From: Ichthyophonus hoferi
Lineage: Eukaryota > Opisthokonta > Ichthyosporea > Ichthyophonida > Ichthyophonidae
Assembly: GCA_002751075.1 (NCBI GenBank)
Contig: NAOQ01000009.1
Span: 376,065 to 427,789 of the forward strand
Reading direction: 5' to 3'
DNA length: 51,725 nucleotides
In this document: positions 10,797 through 22,322 of the stretch, piece by piece
Layout of the letters: every line of letters begins with the position of its first letter
Numbering within the stretch: position 1 is the first letter of the stretch
Made by a program: the position numbers and the translations under genes
Notes under the pieces: model-generated
The model's input: the letters and a program-made list of their open reading frames with translations, nothing else
What the model was told of the DNA's origin: nothing
The model's database searches: none

Positions 10797-11044
10797 TATT
10801 TAAATGGTTACACTTATAGAGCCTTAATTAATATAGTGTGCAATACTTGAAATAAGTTTGAGCTACGTATACTGACAGGTCAGTATTCGGCGGAAGACTA
10901 TATAACGCCGATTGAGTTCATTATTAAGGACCGAAAATTATTAATAAATTGTTTATAGTAAAGTCTTAGTAATTTACATTAGGAATATCACGTAGTAAGT
11001 CAACGCAAGGAGCCAGAGCCAGCCATAAACGAACACTACCGCTG
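10797..11044 (+). repeat. Right arm of the large palindrome, inner part
   Basis: Mirror image of about 10505-10748 (aaccatttaaat, then gcacactatattaattaagg, then gtcagtat, then cgttgacttactacgt and the basic N-terminal coding stretch). It stops near 11044, where an insertion begins, and resumes at about 12980. Confidence 0.75.
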
Positions 11045-11169
11045 GTTCCTACTGACTTCCCTCGAATACAAGACCCCTGCGTAAAACTGATCTTTTGGTG
11101 ATGAGCTAAAAAAAATTGTTTTTTCCAAAAAAATTTAAAAAAAAAATTGAGCTTATAGACCCCCCCACC

Positions 11170-11187
11170 CTTATATTGTAATATAAG
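11170..11187. repeat. 18 bp palindrome near left end of the insertion
   Basis: CTTATATT-GT-AATATAAG: 8 bp stem with a 2 bp centre, flanked by C-rich sequence on the left (gacccccccac). Matches the palindrome at 12930-12947. Confidence 0.6.
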
Positions 11188-12929
11188 GTGCCCCGCCTGC
11201 CCCACCCAGATTGTGTTATATTTATGTAAATTAAATCGGATCTATTTTCAAATGTCAACATAAAACAATTAACTTAAAGATTTATATTATAAGAATAATA
11301 CTGAATCTACAATTAAACTCTTGCTTTTAAAAAGATTCTAAAAGTGAATTGACATGAATAAAAGCTATAGTATAATTAATAAAACTATAGCAAAAACCAG
11401 CGAGAAAGTTTGTTCTGATCTTATACAAACCGCTTTAAAATTTTACTTAAGTTAATTAAACATATAATAATCTTCGTGGCATTTAATAATAATGAATTAT
11501 TTGTTTAATTAAAACACATGGAACTATGGAATCTGAAAAAACCTACACCACTTTATTTATTGTTTCACTCACAAACTCCTATTATGATTAATATTCATAA
11601 TATTGTGTATGTTAAAATGTTTCGTAAAAAATAGCTTTGCGAGCTAGATTTGATATTTTAATTCTAAACTTTTACAGACATGGACATCACTTTTCATTAT
11701 ACAGTGATCGTATTTATTAATTCATTGAAGATAAATGTTTAATTAAAACTTTTTAAATTGTATTACTGACTTAACTGAAAGACTTGGTCTTCGGGTTAAC
11801 GATGGCTGTGTATTTATTGGATATGACAATGACAATTTTTTCCTGTTGAATTAACATTTTGTGGTTTGGTTACTAGTTAATGAATAAAATTCTTCGTTTT
11901 AGTTGTCAAGGTAAGTGTATTTATAGCTTTTAACAACATCTGCTCCGTAAACAAATGATTCATTGCGTGTGGTTGTAAATAATAATATTTTTATAGAACA
12001 TGCTAACGCGGCAATAAATTACTTCATTTAGACCCTCTTTTAGGACTCCAATCACCCATTCACTTTTATCGTCCCGAATGCCGTTGATTTTTTATTTTAG
12101 TAACAAGTGATACTGATACTTCACTTCAGCACAAGAAAATTATATTTGATGTCAGCCCATTTTGTAAGCCAATCTGCCAAAAAATGTTACACAGACACCC
12201 AATTAAAAACAAGTGGCCCGCGTCAAAAGTTAAAATAATTACAGACATCGTTATTTAAAAATAAATATACTTTAACAACATTACTTTTAAACACCCTAAT
12301 TTTTTCCAAATGCATAATAACTATTTATAAGGAAAAATACTTTCACAAAGTTTCAAAGAAAATTTGGTGATAAATTTTGTTTAAACTATATATATAAAGG
12401 CCACTATAAACATTTGTAATAAAAGTTGACAAGAATAAATACCTATCGTGCTATTAGCATTTAGATTTTGAATTATCGTATTTCGAGTTATTATATAATT
12501 TTACGTAATTTTAAAAATATCGCCCCTTTCTGATAAATTAAAATTGGTTTATGAAAGATTTTTTGATACTAACATTGATGAAGATATATAGTTAAAACTA
12601 CAAACAATAACCTTTCACCCCAATATACGATTGGAGCCCTTAAGTTTCAAAATAATAAAAAAACATTTCCACATTTCATTTCATTTCTCGGACGCTGATT
12701 AACACAAAAACTGTATTTTTATTTTCTTTTGTAAACCCGGCTTCTATTTTCTAGTTGTTAAGTATTATGACATTTATCGGAACTTTAAATAATTCATTCT
12801 TAAATAATTCATGTTCTTTATTTTTTACTGTTTCTATAAGGTTTTAATTTATACAAAAAATAACAAATATAAAAATTTGAATTTTAAAAAAGTATTCAAA
12901 GCAAATTTGCACTTATAAACCCACAACCC

Positions 12930-12947
12930 CTTATATTCGAATATAAG
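12930..12947. repeat. 18 bp perfect palindrome near right end of the insertion
   Basis: CTTATATTCGAATATAAG is its own reverse complement, extended by CCC on the left and GGG on the right to 24 bp of self-complementarity. Confidence 0.65.
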
Positions 12948-12980
12948 GGGGGTGGTAGTCTTTTATTCAAAGACAGTAGA

Positions 12981-13169
12981 ACCATCCTTCGGTCAACGAG
13001 AACTGAGAGAGATGAAGACTAAGGTAGTCATTTCATCAGACTCCTCGGATATTGAATTAACGGCCAACACCAAAGCAGTTCCCACCAGGTGAACTTTTCT
13101 TCTTCCTAACATCTCACTTGATCCAGAACCAACTTCATCCTCTTCGAGTGAAGAAGATCCTACTGCTAC
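12981..13169 (+). repeat. Right arm of the large palindrome, outer part
   Basis: Reverse complement of about 10313-10497: tcctcggatattgaattaa, then gcagttcccacca, aacatctcacttgatc and gaagaaga-cc-actgctac match the left arm with few changes. Includes the plus-strand reading frame described with the left arm. Confidence 0.75.
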
Positions 13170-16100
13170 ACTATATTGCACAGTCTTATTTTAGGTCAGT
13201 AGATTTTGTGTGTTGGAAATATTGTTTTAGCATGGGTATGCCTGGAAAAGTTGCCGTAATCACACTGCACTACTCAAGTCATCTAATAAACATGCACATA
13301 ATAGACGTTTCATTTCTATAAGAAATTAGGAATTCAAGCAAAATCTGTATCACTGAAAATCACAGTCCTCGCTGGATAGAGGCGAGGAAGTTGGATCGTA
13401 GCACATAATCGCTTGTACGTAGTGCAGACGATATAGAGCTATTGAAGTTTTGCAAAACAAAATAAACTTAATAACATAGATTACTTAGACATAGCCGAAT
13501 AAGCTGCTGTGAGAAAATAGGTATGTTCCCGGAAAAGATAGCATTGGGGCATTTTATGAACATGAAAATAAAGCATAATTACAAAAGAATGAATGCATAC
13601 ATTATTCTTTCTTCCATATGTTAAAACAAACTGACCGGTATGTAAGGCTTGATTATCTTCTATCCCCGTGTAATAAATGTATCATTGATTGTTCTTTCTA
13701 TTTAAAATAAAAGTATAATACCATTACATACTACATTTGCTTTTAAAAATCATTTCCCAGCAATCAGTATTATCTTTTATTGTCTATAGCCTTAATCAAT
13801 GGAAACTATACAAGAGAATTAAAAGTGATCCAGCAAATATATCCTGAAGGTCGTCACTGATTGACACCCGCGATTAATAAAGGACGGAAAAGGGAAAAGG
13901 GAAACGAAAAAACTAGTAAACGCCTAGGCATACGGGGAAACCCCGCATACATGTTCAATAATAGCAATATGTTAAGATGGGATATTTTTTTATAAAAAAT
14001 GCATTTAAGAACAAGAAGTTGTAACTACATCAGTCAAGACAACAGAACAGACTCTAAAGGCAGCCTAGTATTTTTTCAAATTGCGATGGATGAAAAACGA
14101 ATAACCTTGTAGCGATGAATATTATTGCAGCAAATGGATGATAGAAAAAAGCCTAGTTACGATAAATATTATAGATGTCAAAATTTTATTTTTCTTATCG
14201 TGCTTAGAATATATTATTAAATGCGTGAATGACTTAAAGTAGAGTTGAAAAAAAAACTGCTAATGCTGTTATGTTTGTTGATAGATTGCGACATCGGTCG
14301 ATCAAGTGAAGGGCGTTTTTTGATTCTATCAAAGAGTACATCAAACATTATATGTTGAACTAGAATATGTAAGACAAAAATAAAAAAATAGAATGAAAGT
14401 TGTCACTCAACAAAAATTGTACCAATTGATAATATCATCTTCAGCAAACCGTATCATGATTAACAATTTCGCTACAGTATTATATTTTACTAATATCCTT
14501 ATTTATATATACTATTCTGTACTAATTAATCGTTGATTTATTGAACTCTTTATAATCTACCAACACTAGTCGAAAAGCCTTCAATATGTCTTTTCGTACA
14601 CATTCTTCCATAATCAAAAGTAGACGCTTGCTCAGTATTCTTATCTGTTACGTAGTTCGTCCCAAATACTCATGACTGTCCCGCTCTCTGCACTATTATA
14701 GCTCATTCTATTTCTATTTATTCTATGGTATATTAAAATTGCTTATTACTGATTTTAGTACTTAATTCTATAATGCTGGCAATTCAATCGATTCATTGGA
14801 ACATTAGTTAATTGATTGCATAACTTTCTTAGCTAGGCTAAGTTGATTTGTCGATCATAGTACAGCACGCAAGCACATATATATATGGATTAGCTAACGA
14901 GCCATATAATGAGGACATGATAATACAAGATCGAGATAAGATTGGACAATTCTAGTGGACCTCCATTATCTTTTGTAGAATTGTATTAGCCAATAAGAAT
15001 CTTTACAGTCGGTCCCCATTACATTAATAAACATAGCTATATGGGAGTTAACCAAAATTAATACCCGCAATAAACAAAGGTGGAAAAGCATAAAATAAAA
15101 AACAACAACTAGTAAAATCACGGTCTCAACACTTTTTTTTTTCATCAAAGGTACAATACAACTTTGAACACAGTATAATGGTTGGTGCGAGTATTTTCCT
15201 TGCAATAACTAACTCATCAATATTACATGTGTACACAAATATATCTACATCCACATACAGTGGCACTTCTATCCAGTACGTCTTAAAAAAGATTCTAGAT
15301 TTTCTATAAAACAAATGTAGATTAGGACAATGATTAGTAATACTACTATTAATAATAAAAATAGACAAATGGCAGTCTAAGAAAAGATACTACCAAGTTC
15401 TACTTAACTGTGAACAAAAAAGCAATACAAAAAAATATATTCCCGGTATGTGCCTTGCCTTTCAACACAGACACAAATGCATATAATTCATTCCCTAACT
15501 TTATTTTTTAACATCACATATTTAGTATTCAATATACACATAATGCCTCCTATTAACACTATTTATTTCCCATACAGATGGACTCAATAATTATCCATAT
15601 TGGGTCATGCATGCGTGTCAGTTTGCTCTTCTACAATCTTTCACTACCTTTTTTGAATATGCCTTCACTTCTATACTCAAGCATGAAAGGCAACTAATTT
15701 ATTCATTTACGTAAATATATGCATATAGCATGTAGTTTTGTATATCCGTGAATAGATAGATATACGCATATATGTTCAAATGGCCACCACTCAACCTTAA
15801 CTATGTAAATAGCTATATATATAGAGTATAAGTGACGCCTTCTCCCATAATGTATAAAAATTTTAAAAGCATGTAATATGTGGTTACTTTACTTATAGGG
15901 TGGCAAGTCGGGGTCAGTGAGATACGTAAGTTGTCAACTACTTCCAATATCTGTTCGTTCAATCACTAAGCACCCAACCCTGTTTATATCACAACACTTA
16001 GCATTGTGAATGCGTTATGTGATCAGTGCAATACATAATGTAGTGTGATCAAGATAAAATATGGCATGATTTCGTTTAAAGAAGCACCAAGTACCATTTT

Positions 16101-16577
16101 GAGGAAGGAGTACATTAGATCTAACATAAGAAGTGTATCTAGCCTTCCTTTTAGGTTTGCGACAGCCAACAGCTACAGCCGATTATTTTTAAAGATGATG
16201 TTTTGTTTTAGTGCCTAGATTACACCCAAGACTTGAAAAACATAAGCATGAAAGGTGATGTGTAAACATCAATAACCCCTTTATATTCGCGTTCAATACA
16301 TATGGTTATACTAGCATTTATTAGTAGTAATAAGTTGAAAATTATGTGCATCTATCTATCCATCTATACGGTGCTGGGACACTGAAACAAAGACAGAAAA
16401 TGCCAAAGAAAGAAAGAAACATCTTCAAATATAGGCAAACAAATCATTCTTCAAATAAAACATTTGTTGCAGCTTATATAAAGGTGTATGTAAGTAAGGG
16501 ATGAAAGAAGTAGTCCGGGTAATCATTATAACACTACCTGGACCTCTCTTCTATCTAAGCTAGTGTAGACCAATACC
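13170..16577. other. Intergenic AT-rich DNA with a diverged 60 bp repeat
   Basis: No gene can be called. A block at about 13867-13925 (acccgcgattaataaagga, then cggaaaag and aactagtaaa) recurs, diverged, at about 15063-15120. A short hairpin lies at 13362-13384 (tcctcgc / gcgagga). The minus strand about 13475-13350 and the plus strand 16066-16218 have short open stretches with coding-like composition, too short to trust. No RNA gene seen. Confidence 0.4.
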
Positions 16578-17636
16578 TTATTCATCCTCGGCCATACGGA
16601 GTACAACGCGTCCTTTTATCTTGCCCGCCTTCAAATCGGCCATAATCTTAACAATATTATCAAGCTTATCCTCAACAATCTCGCAATGAACACCACCGAG
16701 AGAGGCAATTTCTAATGCTTCCTGAAGATCAAGACGAGTGCCTACAATGGAGCCCTTAAAGGTCTTAGCGCCAAGAATCATATCAAGAGGTTCAACCTGG
16801 AAGGTACCAGCGGGGAGAGAAATACCAACAGCAGTACCGCGAGAACGAATGTATTTAGCGGCCTGTTCAAAAGCAGCCAGAGCTGGGGCAAAAACAATAG
16901 CACCATGGGGACCACCTGGAACGGCCTTCTTAATTTCCTCAACAACATCACCATGGAGAGCATCAACAGCCTTGTCAGCACCCAATTTCAAGCAATACTT
17001 GGCACGTTCCGCACCGCAGTCAATAGCCAAGACCTTCATACCCATGATCTTGGCGTATTGCATGGCAACGTGGCCAAGTCCACCACTAGCACCATGAATG
17101 GCAACCCATTGAGAGGGCTTCACATCAGTCATCTTCAGGCCCTTGTAAGCGGTAACACCGGCGCACAGAATGGGGGAGGCCTGGGCGTTAGGGAGACCGT
17201 CGGGAATTTTGCCAACAAATTCAGAGCGGGCAAGGCAATACTCGGCAAAACCTCCATCAGAACGGAAACCAGACTGGTTCTGGTGAGGGCACACCGTCTC
17301 CCAGCCAGCTAGGCAGTGCTCGCATTGCATACAGCTGTCATGCATCCAGGCATTACCTACACGCTGACCAATCTTAAGGTGGTCAACTCCTGGACCAAGA
17401 GCGCATACAACACCAGCAGCTTCATGTCCGGGGATAACAGGGTAGTTGGGCTTAGCCTGAGCCCAGTCTCCATCGAGAACATGTAAATCGGTGTGGCAGA
17501 CACCAGAGGTCATAACCTTAATAAGAACCTCTCCATATCCAGGCTTAGGTGTAAGAACGCTCTTGACCACCATATGGCCAGCCCTCTCCACGACGGCGGC
17601 CTTCATCATGCGGGGAATAACATATGACAGAACCAT
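16578..17636 (-). CDS. Zinc-dependent alcohol dehydrogenase (MDR family), 352 aa
   Basis: Interconverts primary alcohols and aldehydes with NAD(H); in fermenting fungi the usual reaction is acetaldehyde to ethanol in the cytosol. Catalytic zinc ligands are visible: Cys47 in GVCHTDLH, His71 and Glu72 in GHEAAG, and Cys158 in ILCAGVTAYKGL. The structural zinc lobe has Cys102, Cys105, Cys108 and Cys116 (CMQCEHCLAGWETVC). The Rossmann motif is GASGGLGHVAMQYAK (182-196), with Asp206 after the second strand favouring NAD. Length and order fit tetrameric microbial ADH. GSIVGTRLDLQEAL near 296-309 is like bacterial AdhP, while GASGGLG is the fungal form. The gene is intronless and clearly GC-richer than its surroundings with a narrow codon choice, as expected for strong expression. 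The ATG at 17636 is used; Met10 or Met11 would also fit. Confidence 0.93.
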   Translation of the reverse strand: MVLSYVIPRMMKAAVVERAGHMVVKSVLTPKPGYGEVLIKVMTSGVCHTDLHVLDGDWAQAKPNYPVIPGHEAAGVVCALGPGVDHLKIGQRVGNAWMHDSCMQCEHCLAGWETVCPHQNQSGFRSDGGFAEYCLARSEFVGKIPDGLPNAQASPILCAGVTAYKGLKMTDVKPSQWVAIHGASGGLGHVAMQYAKIMGMKVLAIDCGAERAKYCLKLGADKAVDALHGDVVEEIKKAVPGGPHGAIVFAPALAAFEQAAKYIRSRGTAVGISLPAGTFQVEPLDMILGAKTFKGSIVGTRLDLQEALEIASLGGVHCEIVEDKLDNIVKIMADLKAGKIKGRVVLRMAEDE

Positions 17637-17736
17637 GATGATAATGTAACCTAAAAAATTAAAACTATAAACAAAAAGTAAACAATAACTTCCTAAATCC
17701 CAGCAGTTACAATAAATGCATATTAAAGTAAGCTCC

Positions 17737-17787
17737 TCTTAAATAGTCTGATACCCGTAATGGATGCGTGCGTGCTCATTGGTAGTT
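17737..17787 (-). promoter_or_regulatory. Likely promoter elements of the alcohol dehydrogenase gene
   Basis: On the minus strand a TATTTAAG box lies about 105 nt before the ATG, and a CCAAT box (attgg on the plus strand at about 17779) lies about 40 nt further upstream. A pyrimidine-rich ttttttag/g just before the ATG could be the end of a 5' UTR intron. Inference from position and motif only. Confidence 0.35.
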
Positions 17788-18889
17788 AATGGTGACGAGC
17801 TCACACGCTAAGTTCTCGCCATTTTCGGCAACAAATTAAAAAGCTACATTCATATAACTTGTATTCTTTTTTGTGGTTGAGCGGCTCGCATAGATAAGCG
17901 TTAGTTACATAAAAATGTTCTTAATATACTACTAATATTTTGCATTTTTTATTATATTATTATTTAAAACTAATTTGAAAAGCTAATATGTGAAAATTCA
18001 CTCCTGTATAGATGAATATGGCTGTGTAGAGAGCTCTTGTGCAAAGCGTTGGGCCCAGTTTGCCCGTGTAAATCCGTAGAACGTTCCAGAAAGACTCTTC
18101 TAGATGAAAATTGTGAGGGCAAAAAACAATAGTTTCAATGTGGACCACGGATCCTTCTGGCAAATATAAATACTTGGTAATCATAAATTTATATGCAGCA
18201 ATTTGGATAACACTAGGAAAACAGCTTGTTGATTTTCTTATTTTATGTTTTATATATATATATATTTGATTGGTACTAAGGGGCAGTGTTTAATTTAGGA
18301 GCAGCCAGTACAGTCTATTATTCTGAGGCGATCCCCGAAAAGCATTTATTATTATTATTGCTTGATTTAAGACCGTGCGATCAAATGAAAAAAGTGCATA
18401 CGAAAAATAGATCTCGGGTTTTATTGAAAAACTGTTTAAAGCGGCATAAAATTTTTTATTGATCTTTATTGGTTCTTGATCATTTATCCCGGGAAAATTG
18501 GATTGCTGAGTCAGGGCTTATTGCATGGAAATATTTAAATTCGTTAGCGTTAAACATAAAAAACCCAATCTATGTTCAAACTCTTGCTTACTAAAGTTTT
18601 GACATATTAGGATTGGACTATCGCTAACTAATAAATTGGCCAATCATAGAAACCATACACTTAACCGAAAAAAAAAAATAATGCTTTACTTAATAGCTAA
18701 CTTCGGAAACTCTATGCCAAAGTGAGGGGTGAGAATATTCTAGTTCCATTAATGTCCTTGTATGTTTTTGATAATTTACATAATGGCCCATGCTGTAAAC
18801 AGAAAGGAATACTACATTTAAATGAAGAATTATTTGTTTTATGAATACGACCTATTATTAGCTATCTGGATAGTTGTTTTTCTTGAATA
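17788..18889. other. Intergenic, AT-rich
   Basis: A minus-strand frame at 17960-18184 (74 codons) includes a GC-richer core, but no family is recognised. A TA microsatellite is at about 18252-18266. No other feature. Confidence 0.35.
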
Positions 18890-19205
18890 ATACCAGAAAT
18901 TTCTACCACTTCAGAATTAAAAGACATAATATAAATCTAACGACGGAAAAACTGTACTAGTAAAGGGCAGCTTTATTATTGTTTTGGTAACTTATTATAT
19001 GCATATAAGGAATGGGGAGACATCAAAATATTTATATTTGCAAAGTTCTGGTTGGTTGGTTTGTTGTATACATAAAATATTTATTCTATGTCATAGGCCA
19101 GTACTTTGACACAGCTTTACCCTTAATAGATAATTAAACCGATTGCAAGAAAAATGGTAGCCATAACAAAAGATAATCTATCCAAATATGGTAAAGAACT
19201 TGGTT
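18890..19205. repeat. LTR-like repeat at the 3' side of copia body 1
   Basis: Matches 36610-36900 block by block (tttctacca, aacttattatat, then catat, aatgggga, tatgtcata, accag/gccag, aacaaaagataatctat). About 70% alike by eye. It sits directly beyond the RNase H end of copia body 1, where the 3' LTR would be. Confidence 0.5.
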
Positions 19206-20860
19206 TCAATACTACCTCTTGGCCGGGCATCAGCATATGATATCAAGGCCATAAAGGAAAGAAAAAAAATCGAGATAGAAGTATGTTTGAGCAAGCGTTT
19301 GGTTGTCTGGAATGCTGATTTAGCAATGATCTTTGTCAGAGAATCTACAACCCATGATTCTGTTGGGAGTCCCTGGACAATAATTTTTTGATTCCCCACA
19401 GTATCCCTGATATGCCAATCTCTCACCCTCATATGTCTTGTTTATTTGAACCGGAGCGCTTTCTTACAGAGCCTTGGAGCACTCCGATTATCCCTACGTA
19501 GAATGACAGGCTGGTTATTAATCTCAAAGCAGTCCAACAAAGATATTGTGTAAAGGATTTGTTAAGTACGTGCTCGTGGCAATGAATTTGCTTTCGGCTG
19601 AGCTCCGGGCACGGGAGATGTGCATGCATATACTGAGGTACCTCAACACTTACCAAAACGACGGAGTTCTCTACTGTAAGGTACCATTCAAATTATTAGC
19701 CTACAGTGGTGCCGTTTTTTGAGCTAGCCTTACTGACGCGAAAAGTGCGTCGGGATGCACCATATTCTTTGCTGGTAGTTAGGTGAACTGGCTAAGTTAG
19801 AAACAGGGCATCCTTGTGATCTTTGTTGGGTAAGCACTGAAAACGGGCAAGATAGCTAATTGCCAATGGTATATATAGATATAGATCTGGCAATTCAATT
19901 CTAAGCCGCCCATGACGCTTTGGTACCATATGATGTCACAAGGCTCTTTGGGAGTCGAATCATCTGCAGCCGGTCGCACGTGCTTAAGCAAGGTCAGGTT
20001 ATGCATTGCTTTTCACTTTTCCTCTCTAGGAAAAAACAAAGTACTTGAATGTATCCCCTTAGGGATAGCATGATGTTGCCATTGGAGACTCCCTCAATGG
20101 TTTATCCAAGGAAACCCGTCGGAAGGCCGTAGTTCTTGGTCGGGAGCTTTGCTGTAATAACCTTAATAAGATTATCATTGCCCTTGGGGCCTTCAGATAT
20201 AATAAGGAAATCGTTAACATATAGGTAGAGGCACAGGAAGTGAGTAGCTCCATATAGAATGTACAGGCATAGGTCTTTCTCTGTTGGGTATATGTAGATG
20301 GGTTTAGAGAAGATATCTAATGTTTTACTCTAGAGTAGTGAGCTTTCATGTAGCCCATATAAGTTGTGCTTGAGGCCACAAACCGTATTGGGAGGATTGC
20401 TATCCTGCATCAAATGTGCTGCTCCATATGGACCAGAGTTTCCAGATATGTGTGTAAAATAGGATCTAGTGATGTCCAGTTGAATAATTACATAACCTCT
20501 GGCTGCGGCAATGCTCAAAAGAACTTGGACAGTAACAAAAGAGGTCACTGGAGAGCTGATTTTAAAAAAGTCAATGTCCTTCTGCATAGAGCCCCGAGCT
20601 TCCAGACGAGCCTTGTGCTTAATTACATGTCCTCCATTGTACCACTTGCAATGAAAGACCCAGAGTTTGCATAAGACTGTTTTCCTCTTTGGATAAGGCA
20701 CTAGATTCCAAGTGTGAAAAGAGTTCATTGTACACAACTCCTGCTTCATGGCTGTGATCCATTTTAATTTGTCATGTGAACACAGAGCTTGTGTTAGATT
20801 CTTGGGATCATGGATCCCAAGTATTGCATTGATGGTCTCTGGTGCTATCATGGCCTTGGC
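19178..20860 (-). mobile_element. Ty1/copia fossil 1: reverse transcriptase and RNase H
   Basis: Minus strand, RT at the right and RNase H at the left. RT is recognised from WITAMKQELCTMNSFHTWNL followed by an FFKISSPVTSF / QLDITRSYF series typical of copia RT; the RNase H end has the host-like RDWHIRDTV and VDSLTKI region. The element is broken in many places and old. Gag, protease and integrase are not attached to this body. Confidence 0.8.
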
Positions 20861-20869
20861 AAAACCATA

Positions 20870-22317
20870 TAGTAGGGGCTCGGGTGAGCTATGTTGGCCA
20901 TAAGTGACCTCACTTCAAGTTGTTAGTGGGGCATACTTTGAATGTTGGTGTTTAATGGAAATTGTATCTGGCTCAGATTGATGAATTAGCTGTGGTGGCA
21001 TAATTCGTAAGGTCAAAGCTTATTTCCTTGTATCAAGTGAATTTCTCAAATCCTATTCCGTCCACTTAATTGCAATCATAATATTTTTCATTAAATTTAT
21101 TCCAGCCCTTACTCTTGGAATTATCAGTATCATTGGAGATAGATGCCGAGTCAATATCTGTGGTGGCACAAGTGTGTGCATGTTGTGTGTGACAATATGC
21201 TAATATTTGCTAGTATTTATGTTTTCCCTCTTTAAGTTTTCTCTGGTAGTTGGTCATAGTCTGTTTAACAAAAACAAGTTATTTTAATTTTTGATTGGGC
21301 ACTACTGATTAGATTTGGTTTAATTGGTTTTGATACTTATGGCTGTTTAACCTGGTGTTTGGTGTCGCCTAGTCCTTTGCATGCTTAGAACTATAAAGAA
21401 CATCAGCGCAGTTAACGCTCTTTTATATCAAAACAGCTGGAATAGTCTAGAGTTTTCACCAAATATATCAAAACTTATGTTTTACTATACACTATTATTC
21501 ATTCCAGATTGATTCAAGTTTGACATCATCAATAGTATAGTAATTCACTAATACCATATTTTACTACTAATAAGGTTATTTATAATAAAATTTTCAGGAC
21601 AACACCACAACTTGTTAAGTCAATATGTAGAAACTTTGACGCTATAATATATATATAATGTACTGTATATAATGTGCTTAATGTAACGTATAAATTATTA
21701 TCCCTTTTGGGGTTAGTGCTCCAGAATCGTAAGAATCCTAAAAATCCTGAGATCATATGTGTAATCAGATGTTACAGTAAATAATGTAATTGTTTGTGAT
21801 TATGACTTCCGATCAAAACTATTGATTTCAACCTTTCCTTATAAATCGTATGCAGAGCATAATTTAAGGTAAATTTAGGGTTTATTAACTTTTGATGATT
21901 ACCTCGGACTTCTTGTAGTTTGTTGATAACATTACCTCGATAATACAGTCAGCAGCCATAGGGCTAGTAAGGGCATACTAGAACTTCATGCTCTTTATTG
22001 GTTACACAATCCCTGCTGCACTAGTATCTGACCTTAATTTATTTGGTGGCTTTTGGGATGCAGGTTTTCTCTGTCAACCATATAGCAGATAGATTGTTGG
22101 TATAATTTAATATGGTTAAATATGCTAGTATTGGCATATATTGTGTATTTTATATGTATGATATGTAAATTCGTAAATGATTTTTTGAATAGACACTGGT
22201 TGATTTGTTTATAGCACATGTTATACGTAGTTTTCAGAATGATCCTTTGAATAATCATTGGACAACTTGTTTAGAACAACGCATCACAGAACCGTCATTT
22301 TAATTTCCTATTCGTCA
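20870..22317. other. Intergenic, AT-rich
   Basis: No gene or RNA gene recognised on either strand. Possibly flanking or LTR DNA of neighbouring fossils. Confidence 0.35.
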
Positions 22318-22322
22318 ATATG
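22318..22322. repeat. 5 bp target-site duplication, left (ATATG)
   Basis: ATATG directly before the TG of the left LTR; the same five bases follow the CA of the right LTR at 24217-24221. Confidence 0.7.

Larger units (their letters stand above)
11045..12980. mobile_element. ~1.9 kb insertion splitting the right palindrome arm
   Basis: Comparison with the uninterrupted left arm puts the joints near 11044 and 12980. The ends are inverted repeats: ctactgacttccctcgaata, then caagac at the left; the complement of the right end reads ctactgtctttgaataaaag, then ac. Each end also carries an 18 bp palindrome (11170-11187 and 12930-12947) inside a similar direct context (acttata-accc). The interior is very AT-rich. 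One short coding-like stretch about 11765-11850 reads LTERLGLRVNDGCVFIGYDN. No transposase recognised. Probably a non-autonomous DNA transposon or the remains of one; no clear target duplication seen. Confidence 0.55.

Noticed and set aside
10966-11205. 79-codon minus frame
   Set aside because: Spans the joint between palindrome arm and insertion and a homopolymer-rich stretch; not a gene.
16066-16218. 50-codon plus frame with a basic, presequence-like start
   Set aside because: The opposite strand is just as coding-like, and there is no domain, splice or conservation evidence.
16738-17312. Long plus-strand and alternate minus frames over the alcohol dehydrogenase gene
   Set aside because: They are antisense or shifted shadows of a strongly codon-biased real gene.
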